Position numbers and translations under genes: made by a program. From contig NZ_AP017459.1 in assembly GCF_002355835.1 (NCBI RefSeq), positions 1,050,533-1,114,532 of the forward strand: a stretch of 64,000 bases of DNA, written 5' to 3'. Positions 17,364 through 27,623 of this stretch are shown here, one piece after another (position 1 is the first letter of the stretch; each line of letters starts with the position of its first letter). The notes under the pieces are model-generated. The model was given only the letters and a program-made list of their open reading frames with translations. It made no database searches and had not been told where the DNA came from. The DNA comes from Candidatus Endomicrobiellum trichonymphae. Lineage in GTDB: Bacteria > Elusimicrobiota > Endomicrobiia > Endomicrobiales > Endomicrobiaceae.

Positions 17364-19474
17364 ATGCGATCAATTCATGATTACTATGCTGAATTAGTAT
17401 TCACAAAGAAAGTAATGGAACAAAAATCAAGTAAAAATATTTACAAAAAACTTACAGCGGCTATTGAAAATTTGGAATCTTTAGATCAGTCAATAGCGGG
17501 TGAAGTTTGCGCACGCAATGAAAGAATGGGCGCTCGAAAACGGTGCAACGCATTTTACACATTGGTTTCAGCCTCAAAGAGTGTTGGCACCGCTCAGAAA
17601 CACGATTCATTTATAGATTACAGAGTGCTGACGGAGAAATAATAGAGAGATTCTCAGCTTCCCAGCTTGTCCAATCTGAACCTGACGCTTCTTCTTTTCC
17701 ATCAGTCGGAATAAGGTCAACCTTTGAAGCAAGAGGATATACCGCATGAGGGGAGGGATCCCACATCTCCTGTATTTCTTCTTGAAGCAGGGAAAACAAA
17801 GGTTCTGGTAATTCCTTCAGTTTTCCTTTCATGGACCGGAGAAGTTCTCGATCTTAAAACGCCTCTGCTCAGACCCCTTACCGCTTTAAACGAAAAATTA
17901 ATAAATCTTCAGAAACTGCTTGGAAATAAAAACGCAAAATATATAAAAGTTTTTGCAGGCATTGAACAGAAATATTTTCTCCTTTCAAAAGAAATAGTAA
18001 AATCAAGACCTGATATCGCGATTACCGGAAGAACTCTTTTCGGCAATACGCCTGCAAAAGGGCAACAAATGGAAGACCACTACTTTGGAAATATTAAAGG
18101 GAATATTTTAGAATTCATGGAAGATGTCGATCATGAACTATATCGAAAAGGCATCCCGCTAAAAACAAGACACAATGAAGTCGCTCCAAACCAGTTTGAA
18201 CTGGCGCCTCTCTATCAGGAAGAAAATCTAGCAATAGACCACAACTTACAGATAATGGAAACTCTTATAAAAGTTGCCGATAAGCACAATATGGTTGCTC
18301 TATCGCACGAAAAACCGTTTGCGGGAGTAAACGGCTCGGGAAAACATTTCAATTGGTCTATAGTCGATAATACCGGTACAAACTATTTTGAACCTTCAAA
18401 ATCTCCGCTTAAGAACATATCGTTTCTTTTAGCCATCAGCGCAGTATTGCTTGGCATAAAGAAATTCGGCGGAATCTTAAGAGCAAGCGTTGCAGACGCT
18501 GGTAACGACTACAAACTAGGCGCAAATGAAGCTCCGCCGGCAATTATGTCCGTTTACTTAGGCGAATCTATAAACGATCTTTTAGATTCAATAGAAAAAG
18601 CAAGCACAATAAATGAAAAAGAAGTAAACGAAATTACGCTGGGCATACAGAATCTTCCGAAAGTCAATAAGGATTATTCCGACAGAAATAGAACTTCGAC
18701 TGTCGCCTTCACTGGCAACAAGTTTGAATTCAGAGCACTCGGATCCTCATCAAGTCCGGCAGAGTCGGGAACTACGCTTAATCTTATTGCGGCTTACGGA
18801 TTTGACGAAATATACAAGAGAATTGAAGCAAAGAAAGGCGATGACGTAAAAAGGAAAGCTTTAGAAGTGGTAAAAGAAATAATTACGGAAACAAAAGACA
18901 TCAGATTTGAGAAAAACGGATATTCTCAGGACTGGCATGAAGAAGCCGTAAAAAGAGGACTGCCTAATGCAAAGAATACTCCGCAGGCATTGAAACTTTT
19001 TCTTACTGACGATGTAATAAAAGTTTTTTCAAAATATAACATATTAACCGAAAGAGAATTAAGGTCAAAAATCGAGGTAAAACTTGAAGGCTATGTAAAA
19101 AGACAAAAGAGATTGAATACAAATATGCGGAAAAAGTTGTAAACACTCTCCTACTTCCTGCAATTCTTAAACATATAAATCTTTTGGCAAAGGCAAACAA
19201 AAACTTGGGCAAGTTCAACATAAAGCCAGAAATATTCTCAAAAGAGTTAAAAATTTTCATTAAACTTTACGACGATATAAAAAAATATTGTATTGATCTG
19301 GATAGTTTTCTTGCTGCAGATCACAGTGATATTACCGCAACAACCGATGAATTTTCATCTAAAGGCACAGAAATTCTGACAAAATTAAGAGACAAAGTTG
19401 ACACTGCTGAGGATTTGGTTGCAGACGAGTTCTGGCCAATGGCAAGTTATCAGAAACTTTTGAACGCTTTTTAA
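17364..19474 (+). pseudogene. glnN: Class III glutamine synthetase (GlnN), multiply frameshifted
   Basis: The full ~700-residue GlnN can be followed only by changing frame several times. From ATG 17364 the frame runs to about 17505 (ESLDQSIAGEV). The +1 frame then carries the conserved [18 protein letters not shown] (to ~17570), the first frame returns with AQKHDSF, and another gives [13 protein letters not shown] to EPDASSFPS and FEARGYTA with a stop at ~17749. The long middle part (DPTSPVF to GYVK, ~17755-19100) is open, with RHNEVAPNQFELAP, HEKPFAGVNGSGKHFNWS, DRNRTSTVAFTGNKFEFRALG. A last shift near 19110 leads to IEYKYAEKVVNTLLLPAI and the proper C-terminus ending near DEFWPMASYQKLL. At least four to five shifts in the first and last thirds make it inactive unless the assembly is wrong. 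The well-kept core suggests recent loss. Confidence 0.9.
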
Positions 19475-19815
19475 TGAAAAAATGCCCGAAAACTTATAAG
19501 ATTTCAAAAGAGACAAGACACTGCACAAAAGCAAAACGTTTAGGTTAAATCGTAGAAGTTTAGTACATATTTGGAAAAAATAAAATAGTCAATATATAGA
19601 CAATAAAGGATATTTTGCAGTAGTTGATATATAATTACGTGAACTTGCTTTATAACTTAGTTATAAAATGATAGGTAAGTTCCATTTAAAAAATATTGAT
19701 ACGTAGACTTGAACTACTATTATGCACGACTGACGTCAACAAAAGCAAAAGCAGAAAAATAAATAAAAAGAACTATACATATCGTATATATGCAGTTGGC
19801 ACAAAATCAACATCA
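19475..19815. other. Non-coding stretch
   Basis: About 340 AT-rich bases after the glutamine synthetase pseudogene, with no open frame, RNA gene or clear regulatory site recognised. Probably eroded sequence at the edge of the restriction-modification island. Confidence 0.4.
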
Positions 19816-19844
19816 AAAGTCCTCTAATATCATTAGAGGACTTT
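19816..19844. promoter_or_regulatory. Perfect 13-bp inverted repeat upstream of the cytosine methyltransferase
   Basis: AAAGTCCTCTAAT (19816-19828) and ATTAGAGGACTTT (19832-19844) flank the loop ATC. It ends 64 bases before the methyltransferase ATG. It may be a bidirectional terminator bounding the island, or an operator such as those used for restriction-modification gene control. No strong T-run follows on the plus strand. Confidence 0.55.
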
Positions 19845-19908
19845 GAAATTAAAGGAAAAATCAAGGTTACATTTGACTTTCGCTTTTGTATTTTTAGAGG
19901 AGTATTAC

Positions 19909-20840
19909 ATGTATAAATTTATAGATTTGCTCTGCGGCATCGGCGGATTTAGGGTTGCTTTAGAAAAAAGAGGATTAGAGTGCGTTTTTTCAAGCGACAT
20001 AGATACTTATGTACAAGAAGCCTATAAAAAAAATTTTGGGGAAAAACCAAGCGGAGATATTACGTAAATAAGCGAAAAAGAAATCCCCAAACACGATATC
20101 TTATGTGCGGGTTTTCCCTGTCAATCTTTTAGCATATCAGGCAAAATGGGAGGCATTTCAGGTCCTAGAGGTCGTTTATTTTATGAAATACATAGAATAG
20201 TCGACTATCATAAACCTTATATTCTGCTTTTAGAAAATGTAAAAAATATATTAACTATTGACGGCGGAAACGTTGGAAAAACTATAGAGAGCAGGCTTGA
20301 CGAGTTGGGTTATATTTTACATAAAAATATTTTAAACGCTTCGTACTTTGGAATTCCTCAAGCTAGAGAAAGAGTATATTTTGTAGCTTTAAGAAAAGAT
20401 ATGAAAACGTCCAATAAAAGAGCTTTAGACTATAATACTCCTAAAGCAAATCGTAAAAATATATTTTTAGAAGATATTTTAGAGACTAATGTGGATGCAG
20501 ATTTCTTTATAAATAGAAAGGATATTCGCGTATTAAAGAAGGAATATGAAGTGGAAAACAAACTAGAGCCTAAGGGTCGGTATTGTTAGAAAGGATTTAC
20601 AGCCCAAAAAGGACGCGCTATAACTCAATCGGCTTGTTGGTTGGCGGCGTTGGAGCAAGAACGGGACTTTACAAAACTTTGCAAGGCATTAGACGCCTTA
20701 CGATAACGGAAGCTAAGAAAGTTATGGATTCCCCGTCTATCACATTGTTAGCGAAGGAGTGCAGGGGTATCGACAGTTGGGGAATGGCCGTAGTGCCGGA
20801 AATGATAGGACATGTTTACGATAGTATAAAGGTGTTATAA
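19909..20840 (+). pseudogene. C5-cytosine DNA methyltransferase (Dcm family), inactivated
   Basis: ATG 19909 with AGAGGAG upstream. Conserved blocks: LLCGIGGFRVAL (motif I), GFPCQSFS (IV, catalytic Cys), ENVKN (VI), FGIPQARERVYF (VIII), and near the end GGVGARTGLY, RRLTITEAK and the final MIGHVYDSIK. TAA at 20065-20067 interrupts motif II-III in frame (a Gln codon is expected). A stop at 20587-20589 needs a frameshift to reach the target-recognition and motif IX part, and around 20730-20800 the consensus FP...YRQLGN lies in a different frame from both flanks. The enzyme is therefore dead. It heads a restriction-modification island with a nuclease remnant and vsr. Confidence 0.92.
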
Positions 20841-20841
20841 A

Positions 20842-21559
20842 ATGACAAACGAAAAAATAGAAACTTTCTTGCGGGACGAAATATAGAATATGCAATTAAA
20901 ACCAGTATTGTTGACCGAAAAAGTGTAATTGATAAGATAAAACAGAAATTTAATATAAGCGGAGAACTAGAAAATGCTTCGCTGGCGGGGATATATGGTG
21001 ATAAGTCTGACTTAAGAATAGCCTTTACTTGCGGTCATTATGTCGAGGCTAATATTAAAAGGATATAAATTAGGGTTTAATCAGCTCACAAGGACATCCG
21101 TAGCTAGATTTTGCGAAATTTTTGGATTAGATAACGAATATAAGCAAGAATTGGAAAATATTGTTGTGGCAAAAGTCCGCAGTCCTAAAAATCCATTATT
21201 TTCAGAGCAAAACCGGAATAAATGGGGTAATTTTTTCAGAGAGAAAGCAAAAGATTTATTGAAGTGGGGATTTGCAAAGAACTCAAGCAGAGAAATTTTA
21301 ATCCTTTACGATAGATGCACTTCTATCGTAAGAATTTATGCGATGAAAGAAGTTTTGTCCAAACTATCTACTGAAATCCGATTTACAAAAGGCGTTTAAC
21401 ATAGGGGAATGCGTATCTTTTCAAAGAAAAGGTGGTATAAGTAGGGATATTCCAAAAACAAGCATTAAACATCCCGGAAATAACATTCAATTAAAGCTAA
21501 AAACATACAAAATGATAGAGCTTTTAGAAAATATAAAACTAGATGAATATCGAATATGA
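20842..21559 (+). pseudogene. Probable cognate type II restriction endonuclease, frameshifted
   Basis: Directly after the methyltransferase, ATG 20842 opens a frame that stops at ~20885; the next frame carries IEYAIKTSIVDRKSVIDKI to ~21060, then another from ~21058 runs to a stop at 21399 (GFNQLTRTSVARFCEIFG and later WGNFFREKAKDLLKWG), and a final frame gives FNIGECVSFQRKGG and GNNIQLKLKT, reminiscent of the C-terminal ends of several type II endonucleases. TGA at 21557-21559 overlaps the vsr start. I infer the function from position and this C-terminal pattern; recognition site unknown. Confidence 0.6.
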
Positions 21560-21979
21560 GTGATATTTTTAACAAAAAAACGCTCTGCAATAATGAGTTG
21601 CGTAAGGTCGTCAAAAAATAATTCTACAGAGTTAAAACTAATCTCTATATTTAAGGAATACGCTATAAAAGACTGGCAACGTAATTATAAACTTGAGGGT
21701 AAACCTGATTTTGTATTTAAGAATGGCAAGAAAGTTGTTTTTACAGACGGCTGTTTTTGGCACGGGCATAAATGTAGGAATACAATGCCAAAGGATAATA
21801 GCGAATACTGGACTGCTAAAATAATAAGAAACAAAATAAGAGATAAAGAAGTATCAAAGATATTAAAAGAAAAGGGCTGGCAAGTAATAAGAATTTGGGA
21901 ATGCGAATTGAATAATAAACATAGAGCAAAGCTATTAAGAAAACTATTGCCCACTCTGCAAAGTCAACCTGTTAAGTGA
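21556..21979 (+). CDS. vsr: Very short patch repair endonuclease Vsr, frameshift near the start
   Basis: Nicks at T:G mismatches that arise from deamination of 5-methylcytosine. Core motifs are present: RSAIMSCVRSSKN, GKPDFVF, FTDGCFWHGHKC (metal/zinc and catalytic residues), NKIRDKE, GWQVIRIWECEL. The expected start ATG 21556 overlaps the upstream TGA (ATGA) and reads MSDIFNKK, but a run of seven A (21574-21580) throws it out of frame; six A would restore the usual N-terminus. An in-frame GTG at 21560 could still allow a nearly full protein. It is the best preserved gene of the island, though its partner methylase is dead. Confidence 0.8.
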
Positions 21980-22265
21980 ATATTTATTTTTGCTTTCCAC
22001 CGTGGCAGCAGTTAATGTTTACGAATTTAAATTAAGATCTCGCAACTAATCTGCAGGCTCTTTCTTTATGTATATATTTGCCATTTTAAAACCAAAATGT
22101 TGATAAATAAGGTCTCAAGGCTAAAGGACAAAAAATGTAGAAATAAGTACTGAATTAAAAGAAACAATTTCAGGCAGTCCCACAAGCTACTTCTCTAAAA
22201 TCACAATAATAATCTTAGCGATCACCAGCATTGACAAAAAATATGTTTGTTGAACCTAGTTTTGA

Positions 22266-23855
22266 TTACTTTTTACTTTTTAACAATTTATATTCGACTG
22301 AATCGGAAAGAGCCTGCCAAGATGCATCTATGATATTTTCGCTGACGCCGATTGTTCCCCAGCTTTTTGAAGCGTCGGAAGATTCAATCAACACTCTTAC
22401 TTTTGCAGCTGTATTTGCGTCGCTGTTTACAACTCTCACTTTAAAGTCCATCAAAAATACGCTTTTTATATCCGGATAATATTTTATCAATGCCTTGCGC
22501 AGGCAGTTGTTTAAAGCATCGACCGGACCGTTGCCTTCCGCAACAGTATGTTCTTCTTTGCCTCTTACATCAAGCTTAACTGTCGCTTCGGAAACTATAT
22601 TTCCGTCAGAATCTTTTTCAACCATAAGTCTGTAACACACTAAAGAAAAAAAGGGTTTAAAAGATCCTAAAGCTTTCTTTGTAATTAAAAAGAAAGAAGC
22701 ATCGGCATTTTCGTATTGGTATCCGTTATTTTCCTTTTCTTTAACTATCTCTATAACTTTTTTAATTTTTTCAGAGGCATTTCCGTCATCAGTGTCTTTA
22801 ATGCCCATTCCCATCTCATTGAACTTAGACATAATATTGCTTTTACCGGATAAATCGCTTATCAGAATTCTTCTTTTATTCCCGACAAGGGCAGGACTTA
22901 TATGCTCATAAGTTTCAGGATTTCTTTCTATTGCGGAAACATGTATTCCAGCTTTGTGCGCAAAAGCATTGTTTCCGATATACGGACTTGAATCGTCCGG
23001 CACGAGATTTGCTATCTCATCAACATATCTTGAAAGTTCCGAAAGCTTTCTCACATTCTTTTTAGATATGCATTCATAATTTCTCTTAAACTCAAGAGCA
23101 GGTATTATTGAACACAAATTTGCATTCCCACATCTCTCACCAATTCCGTTTATCGTACCCTGAACCATAACGCAACCTTCTTCAACGGCAGCGATGGAAT
23201 TTGCAACGGCACATCCGGAATCATTATGAGCATGTATCCCAAACTTGGCTTTTGGAAAAAAACTTATTGTTTTTCTGATAATACTCTGTATGTCGGAAGG
23301 CAGCATTCCGCCGTTTGTTTCGCATAGACAGATTATATCCGCTCCCCCGTCAATGGCGGTCCGCACTGTTTCAAGAGCATATTCTCTATTGTTTCTATAA
23401 CCATCAAAATAATGTTCTGCGTCAAATATCACTTCAAGCTTTTTAGATTTCAGGAAAGCTACACTGTCAAAAATCATTTTCAGATTTTCTTCGTTTGTGG
23501 TTTTAAGCGCATATTTGACGTGCAAATCCCAAGACTTGCCGAATATACATGCCGTCTTAACTCCCGATTTAGCTATTGCATGTAAACTTTTATCTTCCGA
23601 AGCCTTGCTTCCCTTGCGACGCGTAGAACTGAAAGCCGTAAGTTTCGCATTTTTGAGTCTCAGACTGCCAAGCTTTTTCATCTGAGAAAAAAACAGTTCG
23701 TCTTTAGGATTAGAGCCTGGCCAGCCACCTTCAATATATGAAATTCCAAAAGAGTCTAAAGCTTTTGCAATTTTTATTTTATCCTCAACAGTAAAAGCTA
23801 TTCCGGCTCCCTGCGAACCGTCTCTTAACGTTGTATCAAACACTGATATCTTCAC
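22266..23855 (-). CDS. cimA: Citramalate synthase
   Basis: 529 residues. The alpha-isopropylmalate/homocitrate synthase catalytic domain starts at once with VFDTTLRDGSQG, then EGGWPGSNPKD, CLCETNGGMLP, FGIHAHNDSGCAVAN and GTINGIGERCGNANL; the HxHND metal site and GNA block are intact. The C-terminal ~150 residues form the regulatory LeuA dimer domain. The EGGWPGSNP and extended linker are characteristic of CimA rather than LeuA. It condenses pyruvate and acetyl-CoA to citramalate for isoleucine. The frame opens at 23903, but AGGAG followed five bases later by GTG 23855 fixes the start just ahead of the conserved strand. Ilv/leu partners are outside the window. Confidence 0.9.
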   Translation of the reverse strand: MKISVFDTTLRDGSQGAGIAFTVEDKIKIAKALDSFGISYIEGGWPGSNPKDELFFSQMKKLGSLRLKNAKLTAFSSTRRKGSKASEDKSLHAIAKSGVKTACIFGKSWDLHVKYALKTTNEENLKMIFDSVAFLKSKKLEVIFDAEHYFDGYRNNREYALETVRTAIDGGADIICLCETNGGMLPSDIQSIIRKTISFFPKAKFGIHAHNDSGCAVANSIAAVEEGCVMVQGTINGIGERCGNANLCSIIPALEFKRNYECISKKNVRKLSELSRYVDEIANLVPDDSSPYIGNNAFAHKAGIHVSAIERNPETYEHISPALVGNKRRILISDLSGKSNIMSKFNEMGMGIKDTDDGNASEKIKKVIEIVKEKENNGYQYENADASFFLITKKALGSFKPFFSLVCYRLMVEKDSDGNIVSEATVKLDVRGKEEHTVAEGNGPVDALNNCLRKALIKYYPDIKSVFLMDFKVRVVNSDANTAAKVRVLIESSDASKSWGTIGVSENIIDASWQALSDSVEYKLLKSKK

Positions 23856-23995
23856 TTTTACTCCTAGTTTGTATAAATAAATGTTAAGTGAGTTCCAAGC
23901 CAAGTCACTTCAATCCATTCAAAGTGACTAAAAAATACAGTTTTGTCATTGTGGATTTGACCTCTCTGCCGTTTTTAATGACGCAACAGTAACTT

Positions 23996-24238
23996 CTATG
24001 CAACGCGAACATCCTTGTCGCCGCTTTTATCCGCCGTAACATTTTCGCTGGAAACACCGACCGGCACTTCTTTTAAAGAAATATTTTCTACTGCGGATTC
24101 TTTAACATCAGAAATATTCTGCACCGTCTTTGTTTTTTCTATATAGCTTCTGTAAATGGGAACGGCTATAATGCTCAATATGCCTACTATACTAATCACT
24201 ATTACAAATTCTACCAATGTAAATCCTTCTGATTTCAC
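23996..24238 (-). CDS. Short type IV prepilin-like protein
   Basis: 80 residues. A class III signal sequence SEGFTLVEFVIVISIVGILSIIA has the Gly before the cleavage site and Glu at +5, followed by the usual hydrophobic helix IAVPIYRSY. Prepilin peptidase would cut after Gly5. After residue 35 only ~45 polar residues remain, without the globular strands or disulfide loop of a major pilin, so it is either a minor pseudopilin or truncated. GTG 24238 overlaps the lysC stop (GTGA) with AGGAG upstream, so it is translated together with lysC, an odd partner. Confidence 0.75.
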   Translation of the reverse strand: MKSEGFTLVEFVIVISIVGILSIIAVPIYRSYIEKTKTVQNISDVKESAVENISLKEVPVGVSSENVTADKSGDKDVRVA

Positions 24239-25488
24239 AATAAATTCTCCTGATTTTTTTTGGATAAACCAAAACTTTTATGCAGTTCCTCAACCGCCTT
24301 TACTATATCAACTTCATCGACAATACACGATATTTTAATTTCACTTGTGGAAATCATTTCAATATTTATGCCTTTTTTGTAAAGTACTTCAAACATCTGC
24401 GCCGCTACACCCGGATTGCTTTTCATACCTATGCCGATAATCGAAACTTTTGCGATATGTTCATCGCAAATAACGCTTGTACTTGTAGCCTTAAATTCAG
24501 GAATTGTCCTGTCAAGTTCCACCTGCGTTTTTTTCATATTCTGTTTGCTTACAGTAAATGAAATATCATTTTTCTTATCAACAGCTGCAGATTGAATAAT
24601 CATATCTACATTAACTCCGATTTCTGCAAGTCTGCCGAAAATTTTTGCGGCAACTCCCGGAAGATCCGGCAAATCTATTATCGTAAATTTTACCTGATTT
24701 TTATCAAAAGTTATTCCTGAAATGAGCAAATCTTCCATCTGCTTCCTCCTGATTTTTTCTTCGCTTGTTATTATAGTTCCCTGATTTTCGTTGAAAGTGC
24801 TTCTCGAATGTATTTCAACGCCGAACTTTTTTGCGACTTCAACACTTCTTGACTGCAACACCTGAGCGCCAGATCCTGCCATTTCAAGCATTTCGTCATA
24901 AGATACGCAGTCAATTTTTCTTGCGTCCTTTACAATTCTGGGATCAGTAGTATATACACCCTCGACATCAGAATATATTTCACATGAATCAGCCTCTAAC
25001 GCCGCCGCTAAAGCAACAGCAGTTAAATCCGATCCTCCTCTGCCTAACGTAGTTATGTCTCCGTTGGGATTTAAAGCCTGAAAGCCTGCGACTATGACGA
25101 TATTGTTTTTCGCAAGCTGACCTTTAACCTTTTTCTGATTGATTTTCTTAATTTTTGCGCGCGTATGATCTGCATCCGCCGAAATTCCCGCCTGTGGTCC
25201 GGTCATAGAAATTACTCTTGAGCCTACAGAATCGATTGCCATTGCCAGAAGCGAAATTGAAATCATCTCACCAGTTGAAAGCAGCATATCCATTTCCCTA
25301 GACGGAGGATTAGACGTAATTTTGCCAGCCATTTCAAGCAAATTGTCTGTTGTATCGCCTGGTGCCGAAACCACAACGACAACTTTATTGCCGGCTTTAC
25401 TTTTCGCAACTATTTTACCGGCAACATATTTTATCTTATCAGCATCTGCTACGGAAGAACCTCCGAATTTCATTACCACAAGAGCCAT
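24235..25488 (-). CDS. lysC: Aspartate kinase
   Basis: 417-residue amino-acid kinase making aspartyl phosphate, the entry to Lys, Thr, Met and diaminopimelate. VMKFGGSSVAD at the N-terminus binds ATP, TLGRGGSDLTAVALAA is the aspartate/ATP block, and MLEMAGSGAQVLQSRSVEVA completes the catalytic domain. Two ACT domains follow from about residue 265 (VKFTIIDLPDLPGVAAKIF, VSIIGIGMKSNPGVAAQMF), implying feedback control by lysine and/or threonine. The frame opens 28 codons earlier, but GGAGAAAATAAG before ATG 25488 and the family N-terminus choose this start. Confidence 0.95.
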   Translation of the reverse strand: MALVVMKFGGSSVADADKIKYVAGKIVAKSKAGNKVVVVVSAPGDTTDNLLEMAGKITSNPPSREMDMLLSTGEMISISLLAMAIDSVGSRVISMTGPQAGISADADHTRAKIKKINQKKVKGQLAKNNIVIVAGFQALNPNGDITTLGRGGSDLTAVALAAALEADSCEIYSDVEGVYTTDPRIVKDARKIDCVSYDEMLEMAGSGAQVLQSRSVEVAKKFGVEIHSRSTFNENQGTIITSEEKIRRKQMEDLLISGITFDKNQVKFTIIDLPDLPGVAAKIFGRLAEIGVNVDMIIQSAAVDKKNDISFTVSKQNMKKTQVELDRTIPEFKATSTSVICDEHIAKVSIIGIGMKSNPGVAAQMFEVLYKKGINIEMISTSEIKISCIVDEVDIVKAVEELHKSFGLSKKNQENLL

Positions 25489-25821
25489 CTTATTTTCTCC
25501 TAAAATTACAACTATTTCAAACACGCCCAAAGACGTGTTACTCCGAGTTTGCCCCGAAATTACTATTGCCACAGCTTAGCTTCTTTCTCAAATACACTGC
25601 CCTCGAAAATTACGTACCGTGTCCACTGGATACGGGGCACTATAACCGCACCAAAAACGATCTGGTTAAAATTGAATTCGCCAGAATAAAGAAAAAACAT
25701 CAATCTCTGGATGTCTGAGTCTGAGAGATTATGTCTTTTGTCACATTCTTAACTGAAGATTTCCGACAACAATTCTCAGCAAACAACAAATGAATAACGA
25801 ATCTGTTAATTTAAATTACAT

Positions 25822-26739
25822 CTAAACTTCTAAAACACCTTTAGTATCAAAATCCAGTATATGTGATTTTATCGAAATATTCTCTTTCTCCCACCTTTTC
25901 ACCATAGCCTTTTGGACGTTTAACCCATCTTCCTCTTTACAAAAAGCGGCAAGCGCAGGTCCAGATCCTGAAAGAAACGCACCGTAAGCCCCGGCAGATA
26001 TCGCTGCTTCAAAAACCTCATCCATAGCGGGAATCATTTTCCCTCTGTACAACTGATGAACTTTATCCTGCATGCCTTGTTTGAGAAGCGAATAATCCCC
26101 GCGGCAAAAAGCGGCCGTAAGCATCGCAACTCTTGAAATATTAAAAACTACATCCTTTAAGCCAATGCTCTCAGGCAAAATCTGTCTTGCGTGTTTTGTT
26201 CTCAGCTCAAAAGACGGAATACATAAAACAACTTTAAGTTTTGGAATAGGCAGATGCAAGACAATTCCATGATCTCCATCTCCGTCTTTACTGCACGCAC
26301 ACAAACCTCCGAAAACCGCCGGAGCAACATTATCGGGATGCCCTTCAATTTTAACGGCAAGATCTGCAATCTGAGATTTATCCAATTCTTTTCCGCACAA
26401 AACGTTTGCAAGAGCAATACCTCCAACTATAGCCGAAGCACTAGATCCAAGCCCTCCGTTTAAAGGAATGCCCGTTTTAATTCTTATATTCAAATTTTTT
26501 AAATTATATTTATCTTCTTCCAAAACCTTAAAAGTTTCCAACATTGACTGCCAAACGAGATTTTCCTCGCCTTTCGGAAGCAATTTTTCCCCTTCGCCAT
26601 CCAATATAAAACTTGTTTTTCTAGCATTTGGAACATATTCCGATTCAAATTCATTGTATAGCGACAAAGCCGCTCCAAAAACATCAAACCCAGGACCTAG
26701 ATTTGCCGTTGTTGACGGGACGCGTATTTTTATTTTCAT
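25822..26739 (-). CDS. thrB: Homoserine kinase
   Basis: 305-residue GHMP kinase phosphorylating homoserine on the way to threonine. VPSTTANLGPGFDVFG at the N-terminus is the substrate loop, GLGSSASAIVGG (about 97-108) the ATP-binding GHMP motif, and AFLSGSGPALAAF the late glycine-rich motif. Length normal, no lesions. With lysC and cimA nearby it forms an aspartate-family/branched-chain supply group, although 330 bases separate it from lysC. Confidence 0.96.
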   Translation of the reverse strand: MKIKIRVPSTTANLGPGFDVFGAALSLYNEFESEYVPNARKTSFILDGEGEKLLPKGEENLVWQSMLETFKVLEEDKYNLKNLNIRIKTGIPLNGGLGSSASAIVGGIALANVLCGKELDKSQIADLAVKIEGHPDNVAPAVFGGLCACSKDGDGDHGIVLHLPIPKLKVVLCIPSFELRTKHARQILPESIGLKDVVFNISRVAMLTAAFCRGDYSLLKQGMQDKVHQLYRGKMIPAMDEVFEAAISAGAYGAFLSGSGPALAAFCKEEDGLNVQKAMVKRWEKENISIKSHILDFDTKGVLEV

Positions 26740-26793
26740 TTTTTTACCTTTATTAATAAATTACTGCATGACTGTATCAGATGAATTAAATTT

Positions 26794-27021
26794 TTATATC
26801 GATTGGACATCTTTTACTTCGGGAACTGCCTGTTTAATTGTATTTGTAACGCCGTACTGCAAAGTCATAGCAGCCATAGGACAACCTCCGCAGGATCCGG
26901 TAAGTTTTACTTTCACAATTCCATCTTCGCTTACATCTATTAATTCAACATCGCCGCAGTCCGCCTGCAAGTGAGGTCTTACAGATTCTAAAGCTTTTTC
27001 TACTTTTTCTCTTAAACTCAT
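26794..27021 (-). CDS. NifU C-terminal domain (Nfu) iron-sulfur scaffold protein
   Basis: 75 residues, the stand-alone Nfu domain. LQADCGDVELIDV and the cluster-binding CGGCPMA motif (Cys 44 and 47 approximately) are intact, with the closing helix of the fold. Family members hold a 4Fe-4S cluster between two subunits and pass it to apo-enzymes. It could serve ThiC, BioB or the SPL-like protein, all encoded nearby (inference). Confidence 0.92.
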   Translation of the reverse strand: MSLREKVEKALESVRPHLQADCGDVELIDVSEDGIVKVKLTGSCGGCPMAAMTLQYGVTNTIKQAVPEVKDVQSI

Positions 27022-27623
27022 TTTCCGTCCCCTGTCGCAATATTTTTACTTTTAAAAAAATCTTCCAAAAGCTAGCTAACTGAAAATAAATTCAATCTTT
27101 CAAACACAATTCTACTTCTTCATTATAACATAATATAAATAAAGACAAGCTTTTATACACGATTATTCGCGTTCGTTTGCCGACAAGATAATCTCAAGGT
27201 AAATATTATAAAACCCGAGTTTCAGGTTAAGCAAAATTTCTTTTACATATTATTCATTTTATTTTGTCTGCTTATGTTTTAACTTCGTCTAGTTTACCTG
27301 AAATACTTTAGACGTTTTAATAGGGCGTACATGTAAGATAAACAACCTTTATTGCACCTGACACAAGTCTTATTAGTCCATCCTTACCTACCGTAACTAT
27401 AATTTATTCCTCTTTAACCTTGTCTACGACTAAGCATCCTATTCCTTTTTTGCTACACGACTTTAAAATCAAAATACCTTATATCTTCATTACTGTTCAT
27501 TATGCATCATTCTAATATAAAAAACATAACTGCCACTTTTTACTCGAGTAAATTTATAATATCTGCAAATAAATATATGGAGTCGACTGTCCTTTACCCG
27601 TTATTATTTTTTTAATAAGTCCG
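27022..27623. other. Non-coding stretch
   Basis: 600 AT-rich bases between the Nfu gene and the end of the fic pseudogene. No open frame, hairpin or RNA gene recognised; probably eroded former coding sequence. Confidence 0.4.
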
